Shown here piece by piece: positions 29,201 to 38,738 of a stretch of DNA of 64,000 bases. This stretch comes from Nemertoderma westbladi (lineage: Eukaryota > Xenacoelomorpha > Nemertodermatida > Nemertodermatidae). A model generated the notes under the pieces. It ran no database searches. It saw nothing but the letters and a program-made list of their open reading frames with translations, and was not told the DNA's origin. Position 1 is the stretch's first letter, and each line of letters opens with the position of its first letter. The translations under genes and the position numbers were made by a program. Where the stretch lies: contig JAUCBJ010000417.1 in NCBI GenBank assembly GCA_032718475.1, positions 1 through 64,000 on the forward strand, in the 5' to 3' direction.

Positions 29201-29871
29201 TTTGTATCTCAGATGCAGCAGTTTGTGTATCAGATGGAGCAGTATCACCCATTGTTCTCTGCTCCATCCCTATTCGACCCTTTCTCCGTATAAACTCTAA
29301 AATCTTTGGATCCAGCCGCTTTTTCAGCATCCGTTGATGTTCCAATATTTCCTCTGGATCCATTACCTCGATGAGTTCAACATTCTCTTGGTGGATTTTA
29401 TTTAATTCTAACGAAATATCTGAACCTTTCGGTAGTTCTAAACCCGCCCCACTCATCAGTGATGCTCCACCACTAGCGGTTCTATCTCCCAGTTCAGTAG
29501 ATTTGTAACTCAGTCGGACTTTATCTCTATAAACGCCACCAACACCGTCGGCACTTAATTCGGTTGAACTTTTAATCAAACCAAAATCGCCAAGGGAATG
29601 TTTGTCGAAGTTCCTCGCAAATAAACTCAGTTTTTTTCCGCTACCAGGGCAGGTTGATTCGCTCCCGTAAACACGTTCCTTCACTACAGACGGGAATCCA
29701 CCAGCACTGGAGGTTATTCGGTTAATGGAACCGGGTCTGATACACTCCGTAACGGGACACGTTACCATGGTGGCATCCAATGAATGGTTGTGGTTTATAT
29801 GGGAAGATGTAGTAGTGACCGCATCTGATTGATTCGACTCATATAAATCTACAACGTCACGACCTCCTTGC
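26247..29871 (-). CDS. RPAP1: RNA polymerase II-associated protein 1, main exon
   Basis: Large exon of RPAP1, which links Pol II assembly and nuclear import factors. It begins after an AG acceptor at 29873-29872 with one base that completes a codon from exon 1, then reads QGGRDVVDLYESNQSD. The RPAP1_N signature is IHQENVELIEVMDPEEILEH...LDPKILEFIRRKG. The RPAP1_C signature is PRFDFQGLLCSID and then HHGDDPLLPGYTLDELVYLA. The tail contains LPLVRLYEG and FVEQFKSVSYGDPTFCNFVL. Between these lies a seven-residue repeat (APSDxQT) of about eight units. Joined to exon 1 the protein is 1251 residues; the human one is about 1393. It stops at YLVAVANIQRQSK, where vertebrate proteins continue for roughly 80 residues; the TAG stop lies in AAAGTAGAG, which could instead be a splice donor. 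Identification is firm. Confidence 0.93.
29093..29251 (-). repeat. 21-bp repeat inside RPAP1 coding sequence
   Basis: On the plus strand GTATCAGATGGAGCAGTTTGT-like units recur every 21 bases, about seven to eight times, encoding APSDTQT-type heptads between the RPAP1_N and RPAP1_C blocks. In-frame period means length changes would be tolerated; likely a disordered linker. Confidence 0.85.
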
Positions 29872-30193
29872 CTAAAAATTAACAGTGAAATAATAATAAT
29901 ATTCGTATTAAATGTCGATTTTATGAATCTTATATTAATAAATGTGTAGGCTATGGACGAGTTTACATATACTTGTCATTATTGTCAATATTTCATGCGC
30001 TGTTTTTTTCTGAGAAAGTTACTAAATATATAAATACTATCCACTGGTTAATAATATCGAAATATGAGCCTTCTAACGACCAATCAACCTGTCCCCTCTA
30101 CCTCATCAGTGCAACAAAGCTTACTGATTACGGTGATAACAATAAACGTAATTACAAAACTAAATATAAACTTCTTAGTTCGACATAACTTAC
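29872..30193 (-). other. RPAP1 intron 1
   Basis: 322 bases. On the minus strand it opens GTAAGT (30193-30188) and closes TTTTTAG (29878-29872). The phase of both ends agrees (two bases before, one base after). Confidence 0.8.
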
Positions 30194-30324
30194 ATACGAA
30201 CAACATCCGTAGACAAAGAATTGATCTCCCCTTTAAACTGATTGTCTTTCTGTCGTTTAAAGAATTCATCTTGTAATGCGAGGAGATCTTTATCGCTTTC
30301 GCGGGCTTTTGGCCTCGGAAGCAT
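30194..30324 (-). CDS. RPAP1: RPAP1 first coding exon
   Basis: ATG at 30324 opens MLPRPKARESDKDLLALQDE, which matches the conserved start of RPAP1 proteins (M-L-x-R-P-K then E-S-x-x-D-L-L). The exon gives 43 codons plus two bases up to a perfect donor (AT|GTAAGT). With the first G of the next exon this makes ATG (Met), and the frame continues into QGGRDVVDL. It is a short exon in a 131-bp open stretch and easy to miss. The upstream region (30325 onward) should hold the promoter; no motif is clear. Confidence 0.88.
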
Positions 30325-30872
30325 CTTCCCTATCCTTAGTCCAACACACTAAGTTAATTAGTGTACAGCAGTAGCAGTACAGTAGTCCTGTCCTGAGTTC
30401 AGATATTCCCGAAGTGCATGTCGGTCAGCGTGTCACGTCACAGTATAGGCTAAGTAAAGTAAAAATAACCGGACTGCCGGATGACCGAAAAAATATATAA
30501 CAAACAACAATAAATTATCTGACAGTCGCCTCAAGGACTACAGCTGCTTAACTTCATGCGGCATGCCATGCGTGTATAATTACTTTGGGGACCGTTATAC
30601 AGTTATATTAAACACTTTTTACAATTTTTTTTCATAAACATTTTTTTTCATAAACAAGAATGAAGAAGGCCTAACACACGTCATAAGCCAATTGAGGGAA
30701 AGGACCAGGTTTCAGAGGCAGGCTTTTCTAACTAAAACAATAAACGGCCACTTTACCAATTAATGGAAAGGAGTAGATTACGATTACATAGCCGGGCTTT
30801 TCTAACCAAAATAATAAACGATCACTTTACCAATTGAGGGAAAGTCAAAAAGTCAGTACAGCAGTAATCTGG
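30325..30872. repeat. RPAP1 upstream region with a short tandem repeat
   Basis: Contains no gene. At 30688-30845 there are about two and a half copies of a roughly 70-bp unit (CCAATTGAGGGAAAGGA...GGCTTTTCTAAC...AATAAACG..CACTTTA). A related single unit appears at the right edge of the window (63965-64000). Confidence 0.6.
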
Positions 30873-31509
30873 TACCGTCAAACAGGGTTTCTTTGGCCAC
30901 TGAGGTTACTTTGGCTGAATGAAATGTTTTAAATTTCGAATTAGATTTTCAAAAAAACCGTTAGGGGCCAGAATATGAAAGTTGCTGTAGAAGATAGCTC
31001 AGATATCTTTCTTGTTGCCTTAGTAACTAAATTTTAAAAGAAAATATAAAAAGTATAAAATTTTCATAAGCTACAAAATGTAAATAATTTTCAAATTTGA
31101 AGTAGCTTTTGGAGTCCATTATAACAGACAAACAAGCGCTTCATGTTTGACCATTGTACTGCTATGATGATAACTAGTATAAATGGGCTACTAAACAGTG
31201 TCACTTATTTTTAAAAAAAACTCTGGGGTTATTGTAAAAATTACATTTGAAATTTTCGGGGTTACTTTGGCCAAAAAAATTTTAGCACAGGGTTACTTTG
31301 GCCAGTAGATTTCTCACTAACTAATTAAATATTGTGCATATAAAATATATATTATATATATAATAATAAATATTATAACTACCGGTACTAAGAACTGAAT
31401 ATTGTATGTAGGGTAGGCCTATCTGCCTACAGGCCTATAGTATTTGTACTCTGAATTATTATAGGCCTAATATTAATATAATAATATTGACCAGCTGAGG
31501 AATCGGAAG

Positions 31510-33282
31510 ATGCCACGAATCCACGTCCGCGAACGAGGTTCAAGAAACTATGTGAACTATTCCCAATTAACATTGGATAAAGCACTTACGGACATCAGTA
31601 ATGGCGCATCAGTCCGATCAGTGGCACAGGGTTCGGGTATCCCACGGTCGACGCTCCAAAACAAATTAGCTGGAAAACATCCCAGCCACTACGGCGCCCC
31701 ATATCAACTTATGCCAGAAGAAGAAGAAATTGTTGTTGGTGTATTGATTACCTGTGGGGAGTTTGGCTACCCATTGTCTATGAAAGAACTGGCATATATT
31801 ATCTCAAATCATTTAAACCGAAAAGGTAGAACAACTCGTTTTACTGACAATATACCAGGGGAGGACTGGTGTCGCCGATTTATTGAGAGACACAACGACA
31901 AGCTTTCAGAACGCACCACACAAAACATAAAGTCAACACGTGCTGCTACAACCATTGCAACTATTGAGTTGTACTTTGACAATCTTGAGGAAGTTGTTAA
32001 AGATGTTCCTGTATCCAACATCCTTAATTTCGACGAAACAAATCTGTCGGACAACCCAGGTAATAAAAAGTGCATCTTTAAGAGGGCTGTTAAATATCCC
32101 GAACGCATTATGAATTATTCCAAAGGCGCCATATCACTAATGTTTGCAGGAACCGGTGATGGACAATTGTTGCCAGTGTATGTTGTGTATAAGAGTATTG
32201 GTCTCTGGTCTACATGGTGCGAGGGTGGGCCTCCTGGGACGCGCTATTCTAGAACCGAGTCTGGATGGTTTGATACCAGGGCATTTGAGGACTGGTTTAA
32301 AGGGATCGTAGTGCCATGGGCTAGGAGGTTGGAGGGTCAAAAGGTTGTAATAGGGGACAACCTCAGCAGCCATCTAAGCATAGAGGTTCTTCGTCTATGC
32401 AGTGAAAATAATATCCGTTTCGCATTCCTGCCGAAGAACACAACACATATCACACAACCATTAGATGTTGCGTTCTTTGCTCCACTAAAGAAGTCTTGGC
32501 GGGGAATCATCACGACTTACAAGCGTAAACATCCCCGCGCATCTGCTGTCGACAAAGATCTATTCCCAACCTTTCTCTGCCAGCTATTAGAAGAGATTGG
32601 AGCTAAGACAAAAGTGAACATAATGGCCGGATTCAGAGCTTGTGGTATAGCTCCACTGGAACGCACCAAGGTGTTGTCAAAGTTGGTAGAGTATCGTCAG
32701 CAAAACGCTGGAAACTGCCGTGAAAGCATAGGGGAATCTGTGGTAGAGTACTTGCGTGAAGCAAGAGCAGCAGACACAAATTCAGAACCACGAAGGAAAC
32801 GAAAGAAGGTAGATATAGAACCGGGTAAATCTGTCACCTTGGATGAAATGGAAAGACTTAAAGTGATCAATGAAGCAGCGAAAGAAGGTTCAAAGAAGAT
32901 ATCCAAGGGCAATAAGAAGGCTTCAATGTCTACCAATGTTCTTCCTTCAACCGCGGATGTTGCAATAACTGTGGATGGTCATTCAACTGGTGATGGTCAC
33001 TCAACAGCTGACTGTCCTTCAACTTCGGATGATCGTGGTGACGATGGTCCTTCAACCTCAGATGATCGTGGTGACGATGGTCCTTCAACCTCGGATAATC
33101 GTGGTGAAGATGATAACATATGTTATAAGTGTGGAAAGGATTGGCGGTTTGATGATGTATCCAACCAGCAGTTGTGGGTCCTTTGTGACATTTGTGATGA
33201 GAACTGGGGTTGCACATCCTGTGTGGGTCTTGCATTTGACTACGAGGATGATTTTTACTGTGAGAACTGTGTGAATCAATGA
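31510..33282 (+). CDS. Pogo/Tigger-like DDD transposase with C-terminal PHD-like finger
   Basis: 590 residues, uninterrupted. Residues about 17-55 form a psq-type helix-turn-helix (LTDISNGASVRSVAQGSGIP). About 85-150 is a CENP-B/Tc5-like DNA-binding region (GEDWCRRFIERH). The DDE_1 catalytic core has D175 (NFDETNLSDNPG), D283 (VIGDNLSSHLS) and D319 (ITQPLDVAFFAPLKKSW), a DD35D spacing typical of pogo. The linker at about 490-530 has three short repeats (GPSTSDDRGDD). The C-terminus from C538 (CYKCGKDWRF...CDICDENWGCTSC...FYCENC) is a PHD/zinc-ribbon-like domain seen in some invertebrate Tigger/jerky-like proteins. The start ATG (GGAAGATGCC) has a purine at -3. All catalytic residues are present, so it may be active or domesticated; the flanking terminal repeats favour a transposon. 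Confidence 0.92.
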   Translation: MPRIHVRERGSRNYVNYSQLTLDKALTDISNGASVRSVAQGSGIPRSTLQNKLAGKHPSHYGAPYQLMPEEEEIVVGVLITCGEFGYPLSMKELAYIISNHLNRKGRTTRFTDNIPGEDWCRRFIERHNDKLSERTTQNIKSTRAATTIATIELYFDNLEEVVKDVPVSNILNFDETNLSDNPGNKKCIFKRAVKYPERIMNYSKGAISLMFAGTGDGQLLPVYVVYKSIGLWSTWCEGGPPGTRYSRTESGWFDTRAFEDWFKGIVVPWARRLEGQKVVIGDNLSSHLSIEVLRLCSENNIRFAFLPKNTTHITQPLDVAFFAPLKKSWRGIITTYKRKHPRASAVDKDLFPTFLCQLLEEIGAKTKVNIMAGFRACGIAPLERTKVLSKLVEYRQQNAGNCRESIGESVVEYLREARAADTNSEPRRKRKKVDIEPGKSVTLDEMERLKVINEAAKEGSKKISKGNKKASMSTNVLPSTADVAITVDGHSTGDGHSTADCPSTSDDRGDDGPSTSDDRGDDGPSTSDNRGEDDNICYKCGKDWRFDDVSNQQLWVLCDICDENWGCTSCVGLAFDYEDDFYCENCVNQ

Positions 33283-33638
33283 GAAACTCAATTTACTTGT
33301 GTTAATAATATCTGTCTACAATATTACCAATTGCAAATGAAAAACAATATAAGTGCTGTAGTATTTGTACCAGTATTGTCTAAGAAGTTTAAGTAACAAT
33401 AACGCATTGCTCCCGTGTATGCTGTGTTCAATGCAAATTAATTATTCATTTTGTGATACCCGGTAATTGTTTTCTGTGAAAAAACGGCGTTACGGAAAGG
33501 TATGAGAAGTCGTATGAGGTAATGTCAGAAAGAATCTAGAATTGAAAGTGAAATCGGTTTTTTTATAACTAAAACATGTAAAACCTTAAAGCATTCTTGC
33601 CAAACTGCCGAAACATAAAACTTTGCAGGAAAACTTCT

Positions 33639-33715
33639 GGGACCGGGGCTCAAACCCACGAACACGGATTTAGATACTGTATATACTGTTTTACTCTAGC
33701 CGATGAGCTAATGAA
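33639..33715 (-). repeat. tRNA-derived SINE head, nested in the pogo element
   Basis: On the minus strand TAGCTCATCGGCTAGAG (A-box like) is followed about 40 bases on by TGGGTTTGAGCCCC (B-box like). The body does not fold as a clean tRNA and lacks a tRNA anticodon arm, so a SINE is preferred over a tRNA gene. Confidence 0.55.
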
Positions 33716-34230
33716 AAACATATACTGTATACAGGTATAGTGTATATGTATCCCATCGATAAAGGGCTCTTCCAAAGAAATAAAACTACAATCAAGAAGC
33801 AAGAAGGGAACAAAAACAACAAGGTGGATTGCTTTGGCCACTATTCGTATACTCGCTGATTCACAATGTAGATTGTAATAGAATCTCAAAAACTACAGTA
33901 TCTTTGTTGAATTTGTCTTTAAGAAACGTATATAATACGTCACTATTTGTTACTGGGTGCCAAAGTAACCTACTGGGGTGTTTACTTCGGTTTTGCATTG
34001 AATAACATGAATGGCCAAAGTAACCCCGGGTTAATGGGTTACTTTGGCCACATTTTAAGAAAAAAAATAATATAATAGGAAATAATTTTGTAATTGTTTT
34101 TCTTGCTGAATCCATCTATGAAAAGTAAAATATCCTGATGATATATGAATTTTCACGAAATTGCATGAATTGTGGAAGTTATTCCTCAAAAAGTTCCAAA
34201 AATGGTACAAAGTAACCCCGCTTGACGGTA

Positions 34231-34745
34231 CTCACTCTATAACCAAAAAAAATCAGATAGTCAACGAGCAGATGAGTCAAGCAATAGGTACCGGTACGCA
34301 GCTGTAGAATGACAATTAGAAACGGTTGAAACAACGGTCCTCAAGTAACAAGACCCACTTGCTGGCATGCGGTCAATGGAATGCGGTTAACCATTTAGGG
34401 CCTATGGTAAGATTCATCATACTGACAGTATGATTCAGTAGTGCGTAGGCAGTAGGTACAGCAGTATGCAGTGGCGGTACAACAGTACACAAACACGTTC
34501 GTGGGCCCTTCGCGCAGCACGAGGCCCAGTTATGAGATACAAATTAAAATTGAGCGACTGTATCACAAAATCAGGTTTTGAGAAATTTACCCACACCACC
34601 AATCAATCCAAGAAAGGGGGACAGTACGTGTTCACCCCTTTTAATCTCTCCACCCCCCCCCCCCCCCCCCCACCCTTCCCAACCACCAATACATAACCGC
34701 GACATCTACCACCCACGGAAGGGTAGAACGAACTTATTTCCAATC
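34231..34745. other. Repeat-rich spacer with C-tract
   Basis: No gene. A C-tract with few interruptions lies at 34651-34672. Some short motifs resemble those in the upstream spacer at 30700. Confidence 0.4.
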
Positions 34746-35240
34746 GCACGTTCAATATGCAAAGCCAGGTGGTGTATAGGAATATAATCAACGCCGTACT
34801 CGTCTTAATTATTATAAGCGTCGTTGCGCTCGTCCTGTTTTGTATTTAAATATATTTCCTAAACGCAGACTGGCAATCTTTATAACTATGGATACGTGCA
34901 ATATGCGAAACCAGGAATGGTTTATAGGAATATAATCAATGCCGTACTCGTCTTAATTATTATAAGCGTCGTTGCGCTCGTCCTGTTTTGTATTTAAATA
35001 TATTTTCTAAACGCAGACTGGCAATCTTTATAACTATGGATACGTGCAATATGCGAAACCAGGAATGGTTTATAGGAATATAATCAACGCCGTACTCGTC
35101 TTAATTATTATAAGCGTCGTTGCGCTCGTCCTGTTTTGTATTTAAATATATTTCCTAAACGCAGACTGGCAATCTTTATAACTATGGATACGTGCAATAT
35201 GCGAAACCAGGTATGGTTTATAGGAATATAATCAATGCAG
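34746..35240 (+). repeat. 148-bp tandem repeat, about 3.3 units
   Basis: The sequence TACGTGCAATATGCGAAACC recurs at 34893, 35041 and 35189, exactly 148 bases apart, with a partial unit before. Each unit has GCCGTACTCGTCTTAATTAT, CGTTGCGCTCGTCCTGTTTT and AAACGCAGACTGGCAATCTT. Diverged units in inverted orientation lie at 60600-60830. Confidence 0.93.
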
Positions 35241-36148
35241 AACGCAGTACTAAATGCAATCGATGCAGTAATGATATTCAAATAATTAATTTAATACCAG
35301 TACCCTCTGTTAATGCCTCAGTGTAAAAACTTAGACAATTCAACTACAAAGATATCCCATCAAAAAATAATAAGCCCAATATTTATGAGGAAAAAACAAG
35401 TATGGATATAAATAAGCCTTCTGCAGTGGTAAAATGTTATTGACTGACATTTATTAAATGAGATCTGTCTAACACACAATAACACAATAATAGACTGAAT
35501 AGTAGGGAATTCAGATTTCTATCTCGTTAGCTAGCTATGGCCAATCTGTCTACCGGCCTGTACACATGTGGTTACTTACATTCGCATTCCCATTGAAGAG
35601 CACTGGCTGTTCTACACACACCAAACATCCTTCCTATCCTATGTACCAGCACCGAGCCAACTTGGATGTTAACCAATAAATGATCAGTATTTAATGAGAA
35701 TCAATTTTTTTTGCCGTTTTAATTACTTTAGATCAATTAAAGACACAATTATTAAAGCAAATCACTTGAACTAATTAAAAACTATAATAGAATGGCGTAT
35801 GTGGATTACATCTGTATAATTTTTAATTATAATTATTTAAATCTTATACTGTAAAACAATTGATTTCCTTTAAAAGGCAGGTTTAAAATGGTGTTTTTAC
35901 CGTAATCAACTTAATTAACTAATTAACTGCTATTATCTTAGCTTCTCGAAGGCCACACGGAAATTCTACTTGGAAAATTTCTAAACTTTTGCCAAACAAC
36001 ATGTGTACCAAGTTTGGATAGATTTCATCAAAGATTGGCCGAGTTATTAACGTTTAAAATTGAACGCGACAGAACGACAGAACGACAGAACGACAGGTTG
36101 ATTAATGGTACCACTACGCTAAGGCTCACTCACTTCGTGGCTCGCCCC
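34746..36148 (+). repeat. Dispersed repeat ending in GGCTCGCCCC (copy 1)
   Basis: The block from the 148-bp units to 36148 matches, in reverse, the block 59936-60880, including GGCCACACGGAAATT, TAAACTTTTGCC and CCAAGTTTGGATAGATTTCA. Both end at the same GGGGCGAGCC terminus, which marks an element boundary. A third end of this kind begins at 36932. Just inside the end is a short ACGACAGA repeat (36072-36092). Confidence 0.75.
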
Positions 36149-36205
36149 ACAGGGTTGCCACAGGATTTAAATGACCCGCTCATAAATCAATGCAGCCAAT
36201 TGACG

Positions 36206-36345
36206 GGTGTTTGAAAAAGGTGGACTGGACACAGAAAACGTGGACAATGGACAGACCAATCAGGGGCGATTTGGGTCTCACAGCATGTCCACCTTTTTCA
36301 GCTTTGTTGTCCACCTTTTTCAAATTTGAATAAGGTGGACTGGGT
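36206..36345. repeat. Small GAAAAAGGTGGAC repeat (MITE-like)
   Basis: Contains several direct and inverted copies of GAAAAAGGTGGAC with GGACAGACCAATCA between. The same family occurs at 37327-38637 (split by a piggyBac-like insertion) and at 38684-38738 plus 59064-59110 (split by LTR element copy 2). Confidence 0.7.
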
Positions 36346-36394
36346 TGAGAAAGAACAGGCAATGAATTGACCAATCAGATTGATTTGCACATTA

Positions 36395-36842
36395 GGGGCC
36401 GTCCAAGTATGACGTCAGCACTTTAGGGGGGGAGGGGGGTTGGGAAAATCTGATGACGTGCTGATGAGGGGAGGGGGTCAGCCAAAATCTGACGTCGGCA
36501 TGTTCATTTATATGTGCTACAGTAGAATAGATATACAGTAGCTATTGAGGATAGATTCAGTCCCTGGCTGATTGAATAACTATTATTATATTATAATATT
36601 AATTAATAATTTACTATAATTATATAATTCATAATTTGATTAAAAATAATAATTTAATGATTTACAAGTGATTATAAATAATCTTCATAATATAATAGTT
36701 TATTACAAAAATTTTTTTTAATCTGATTTAGGGGATGAGGGGGGGGGGGGGGGGTATCAACGCCTAGCTGATGAAATCTTATTTGGGAGGGAGAGGGTCA
36801 ACATTTTGGGGAAAAGTGCAGACGTCATACTTGGACGGCCCC
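36395..36842. repeat. MITE with GGGGCCGTCCAAG termini
   Basis: Terminal inverted repeats GGGGCCGTCCAAGTATGACG match perfectly at both ends (36395 onward and up to 36842), flanked by TTA (36392-36394 and 36843-36845). The interior is AT-rich with G-tracts and no ORF. Superfamily is not certain. Confidence 0.85.
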
Positions 36843-36845
36843 TTA

Positions 36846-37368
36846 TAGCAGCTCTGTCCACGTTTTTCAAAAAATTTCAGAAGGTTTTTATAGATTATTA
36901 TTGTTATTATTATGGCCTAGTTCAATAATATGGGGCGAGCCACGAAGTCTGTGAGCTGAGCCTTAGCATCAATATTGGAACGTCAATATTCTAACTCATT
37001 ACAGTATAAAGTTAATTATAATAACTACCTATTGTACTGAGAGGGAAATATAATATGCTTTATTTACCGTTCATCCCGAGATCTGTTATTAAACCACCGA
37101 GCGCAGAGAGGGAGGTAAGTAAGTCCCCATATTTTGGGAGTGGCGGTCCGAAACCCTTAATTCAACGTGGAAATGGAGGCCCAAAACCTTAATTAAAACT
37201 GTCATGTAACCCCAACCTTAAATATTTTGGATCCTGGGGGTAGATACGCCTAGGACACCGGCAGCATTCTTAATGCAGCTGCTTCCAGCATGCCCATTAC
37301 TGCATTATAGATCGATAATTGAAACCTGAAAAAGGTGGACAGTCCAATCACTAATAAATAGCATTGCT
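36846..37368. other. Repeat-derived spacer
   Basis: Holds another GGGGCGAGCCACGAAGTC terminus at 36932 and, from about 37327, the left part of a GAAAAAGGTGGAC repeat. No gene seen. Confidence 0.45.
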
Positions 37369-37372
37369 TTAA

Positions 37373-38564
37373 CCCTATTAAACCCGGGGGGGGGGGTCAA
37401 TATGACCCCATCGTGGTTTTTTATTATAATTCTGAAACAAACGCAGTTGGGAATCTGAAATTTTATGACTTTTCCTAAAAGTCTATTGTCTTCATAGTAC
37501 TGTAGTGAAAACCGTTTTCAAAAATATTGGGTAGTTTTCGAGTTATAGCACCATTTTTTAACCCTACTTTTGGCACTTTTTTTGAGACATTTTTTGAAAA
37601 TTATTTCTTGCATTTTAGAGGTTTATGGCTGTTCTGAATTCAATGGAATATATAATTATCTTACTAGACATCTCAAACTTGTATTTTTCGGAAGTGGGTG
37701 CAAAAGTGGGCACCACATTTTGAAAACCATCAAATATATCAATTGATTGTGTCATCTTGTTTCTTGCGTTATACGGGTTTGTTAGGGTTCTGAATTCAAT
37801 GGAATCAGTAAAAATTTCATAAGAGTTTTTAAACTTGTATTTTTCGCCGGTGGGTGAAAATTGTTGTGCCAGCACCAAATTTTGGAAAATCAGTAAATTT
37901 ATCAGTATATAATATCATCTTGTTTCTTGCGTTATACGGGTTTATGAGGGTCCTGAATCCGATGGAATCAATAAAAACAGCACTGGACATCGCAACTTTT
38001 TGGTGATGGGTACGAAATTTGGTGCTAGCACCAAAATTTTCCAAATTACGCCGAAAAATACAAGTAGCAATGATCTGGCATAATTGAAATGTATTCCATT
38101 AGAATCAGCGCCCTAGAAAACCTGAAAATGTCAATTTATAGCATCGAATAAGTGAATTAAAAATGTTGTGTTCTAACTGAAAAGTGCTGGTTAATTGTTT
38201 TTTTCATTTTTTTGCTACGCATAGAAGACTAAACAGCCATTTATGGTAATCATATCATGTTTAAATATTTTCGAATGTATTTTGCGCCCCAGAAAACCTG
38301 TATTGAAAAACAATTAGCCGAAAAATGTAACTCTCAAATTTTGTGAAAATTGTGCACTACTTGTAATTTTGGTGCTGCAATAATACCACCCCAGTACATT
38401 TTTTCGAAAATTTTTTTTTTCGGTCGGATCCAGGCTAGTGATACCTACGTACAAACAAAAAATCAGACGTTTTCGTTAATATTTGTAGATTTTAGAGGGA
38501 TGACCCCCCCCCCCCCCCCACCCCCGGTATTTGTACAGCATTTTATAGCCCGGTACTAATAGGG
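37373..38564. mobile_element. piggyBac-like non-autonomous element
   Basis: 1192 bp flanked by TTAA on both sides (37369-37372, 38565-38568). Ends are CCCTATTAAACCCGG and, inverted, CCCTATTAGTACCGG. Just inside the left end is GGGTCAATATGACCCC. There is no transposase; the interior contains a roughly 160-bp tandem repeat and G/C homopolymer tracts. It is inserted in a GAAAAAGGTGGAC repeat. Confidence 0.8.
37600..38090. repeat. About 160-bp tandem repeat in the piggyBac-like element
   Basis: Three diverged units, each with TTCTTGCGTTATACGGGTTT (37761, 37924; weaker at 37605), CTGAATTCAATGGAATC and TTTTCGxxGGTGGGTG. Unit spacing is 156 then 163 bases. Confidence 0.8.
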
Positions 38565-38738
38565 TTAATACGTTTCTGATTGGTCAGACTATTATCTATG
38601 TTTTTTGTGCATGTGTCCAGTCCACCTTTTTTCAAACATACATATTATTCCCAATTATGTAACTAAGAAAGCGAAAACTTGAAAAAGGTGGACAGACCAA
38701 TTGCTACAAACTGCTTTACATAATACGTTTCTGATTGG

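Larger units (their letters stand above)
30875..34228 (+). mobile_element. Pogo-type DNA transposon, apparently intact
   Basis: Ends are CCGTCAAACAGGGTTTCTTT on the left and the inverse of CCGTCAAGCGGGGTTACTTT on the right, flanked by TA on both sides (30873-30874, 34229-34230), as expected for Tc1/mariner-pogo elements. The motif GGTTACTTTGGCC or its inverse recurs at about 30904, 31260, 31291, 33958, 34012, 34037 and 34206, in the subterminal parts only; these are probable transposase binding sites. It encodes one uninterrupted transposase and carries a nested tRNA-like SINE at 33639-33715. Confidence 0.9.

Noticed and set aside
28784-29337. Plus-strand frames within RPAP1
   Set aside because: Antisense shadows of the coding exon and its 21-bp repeat.
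33639-33715. tRNA gene
   Set aside because: A- and B-box-like sequences are present but no proper acceptor or anticodon stem; it lies within a transposon, so a SINE is more likely.
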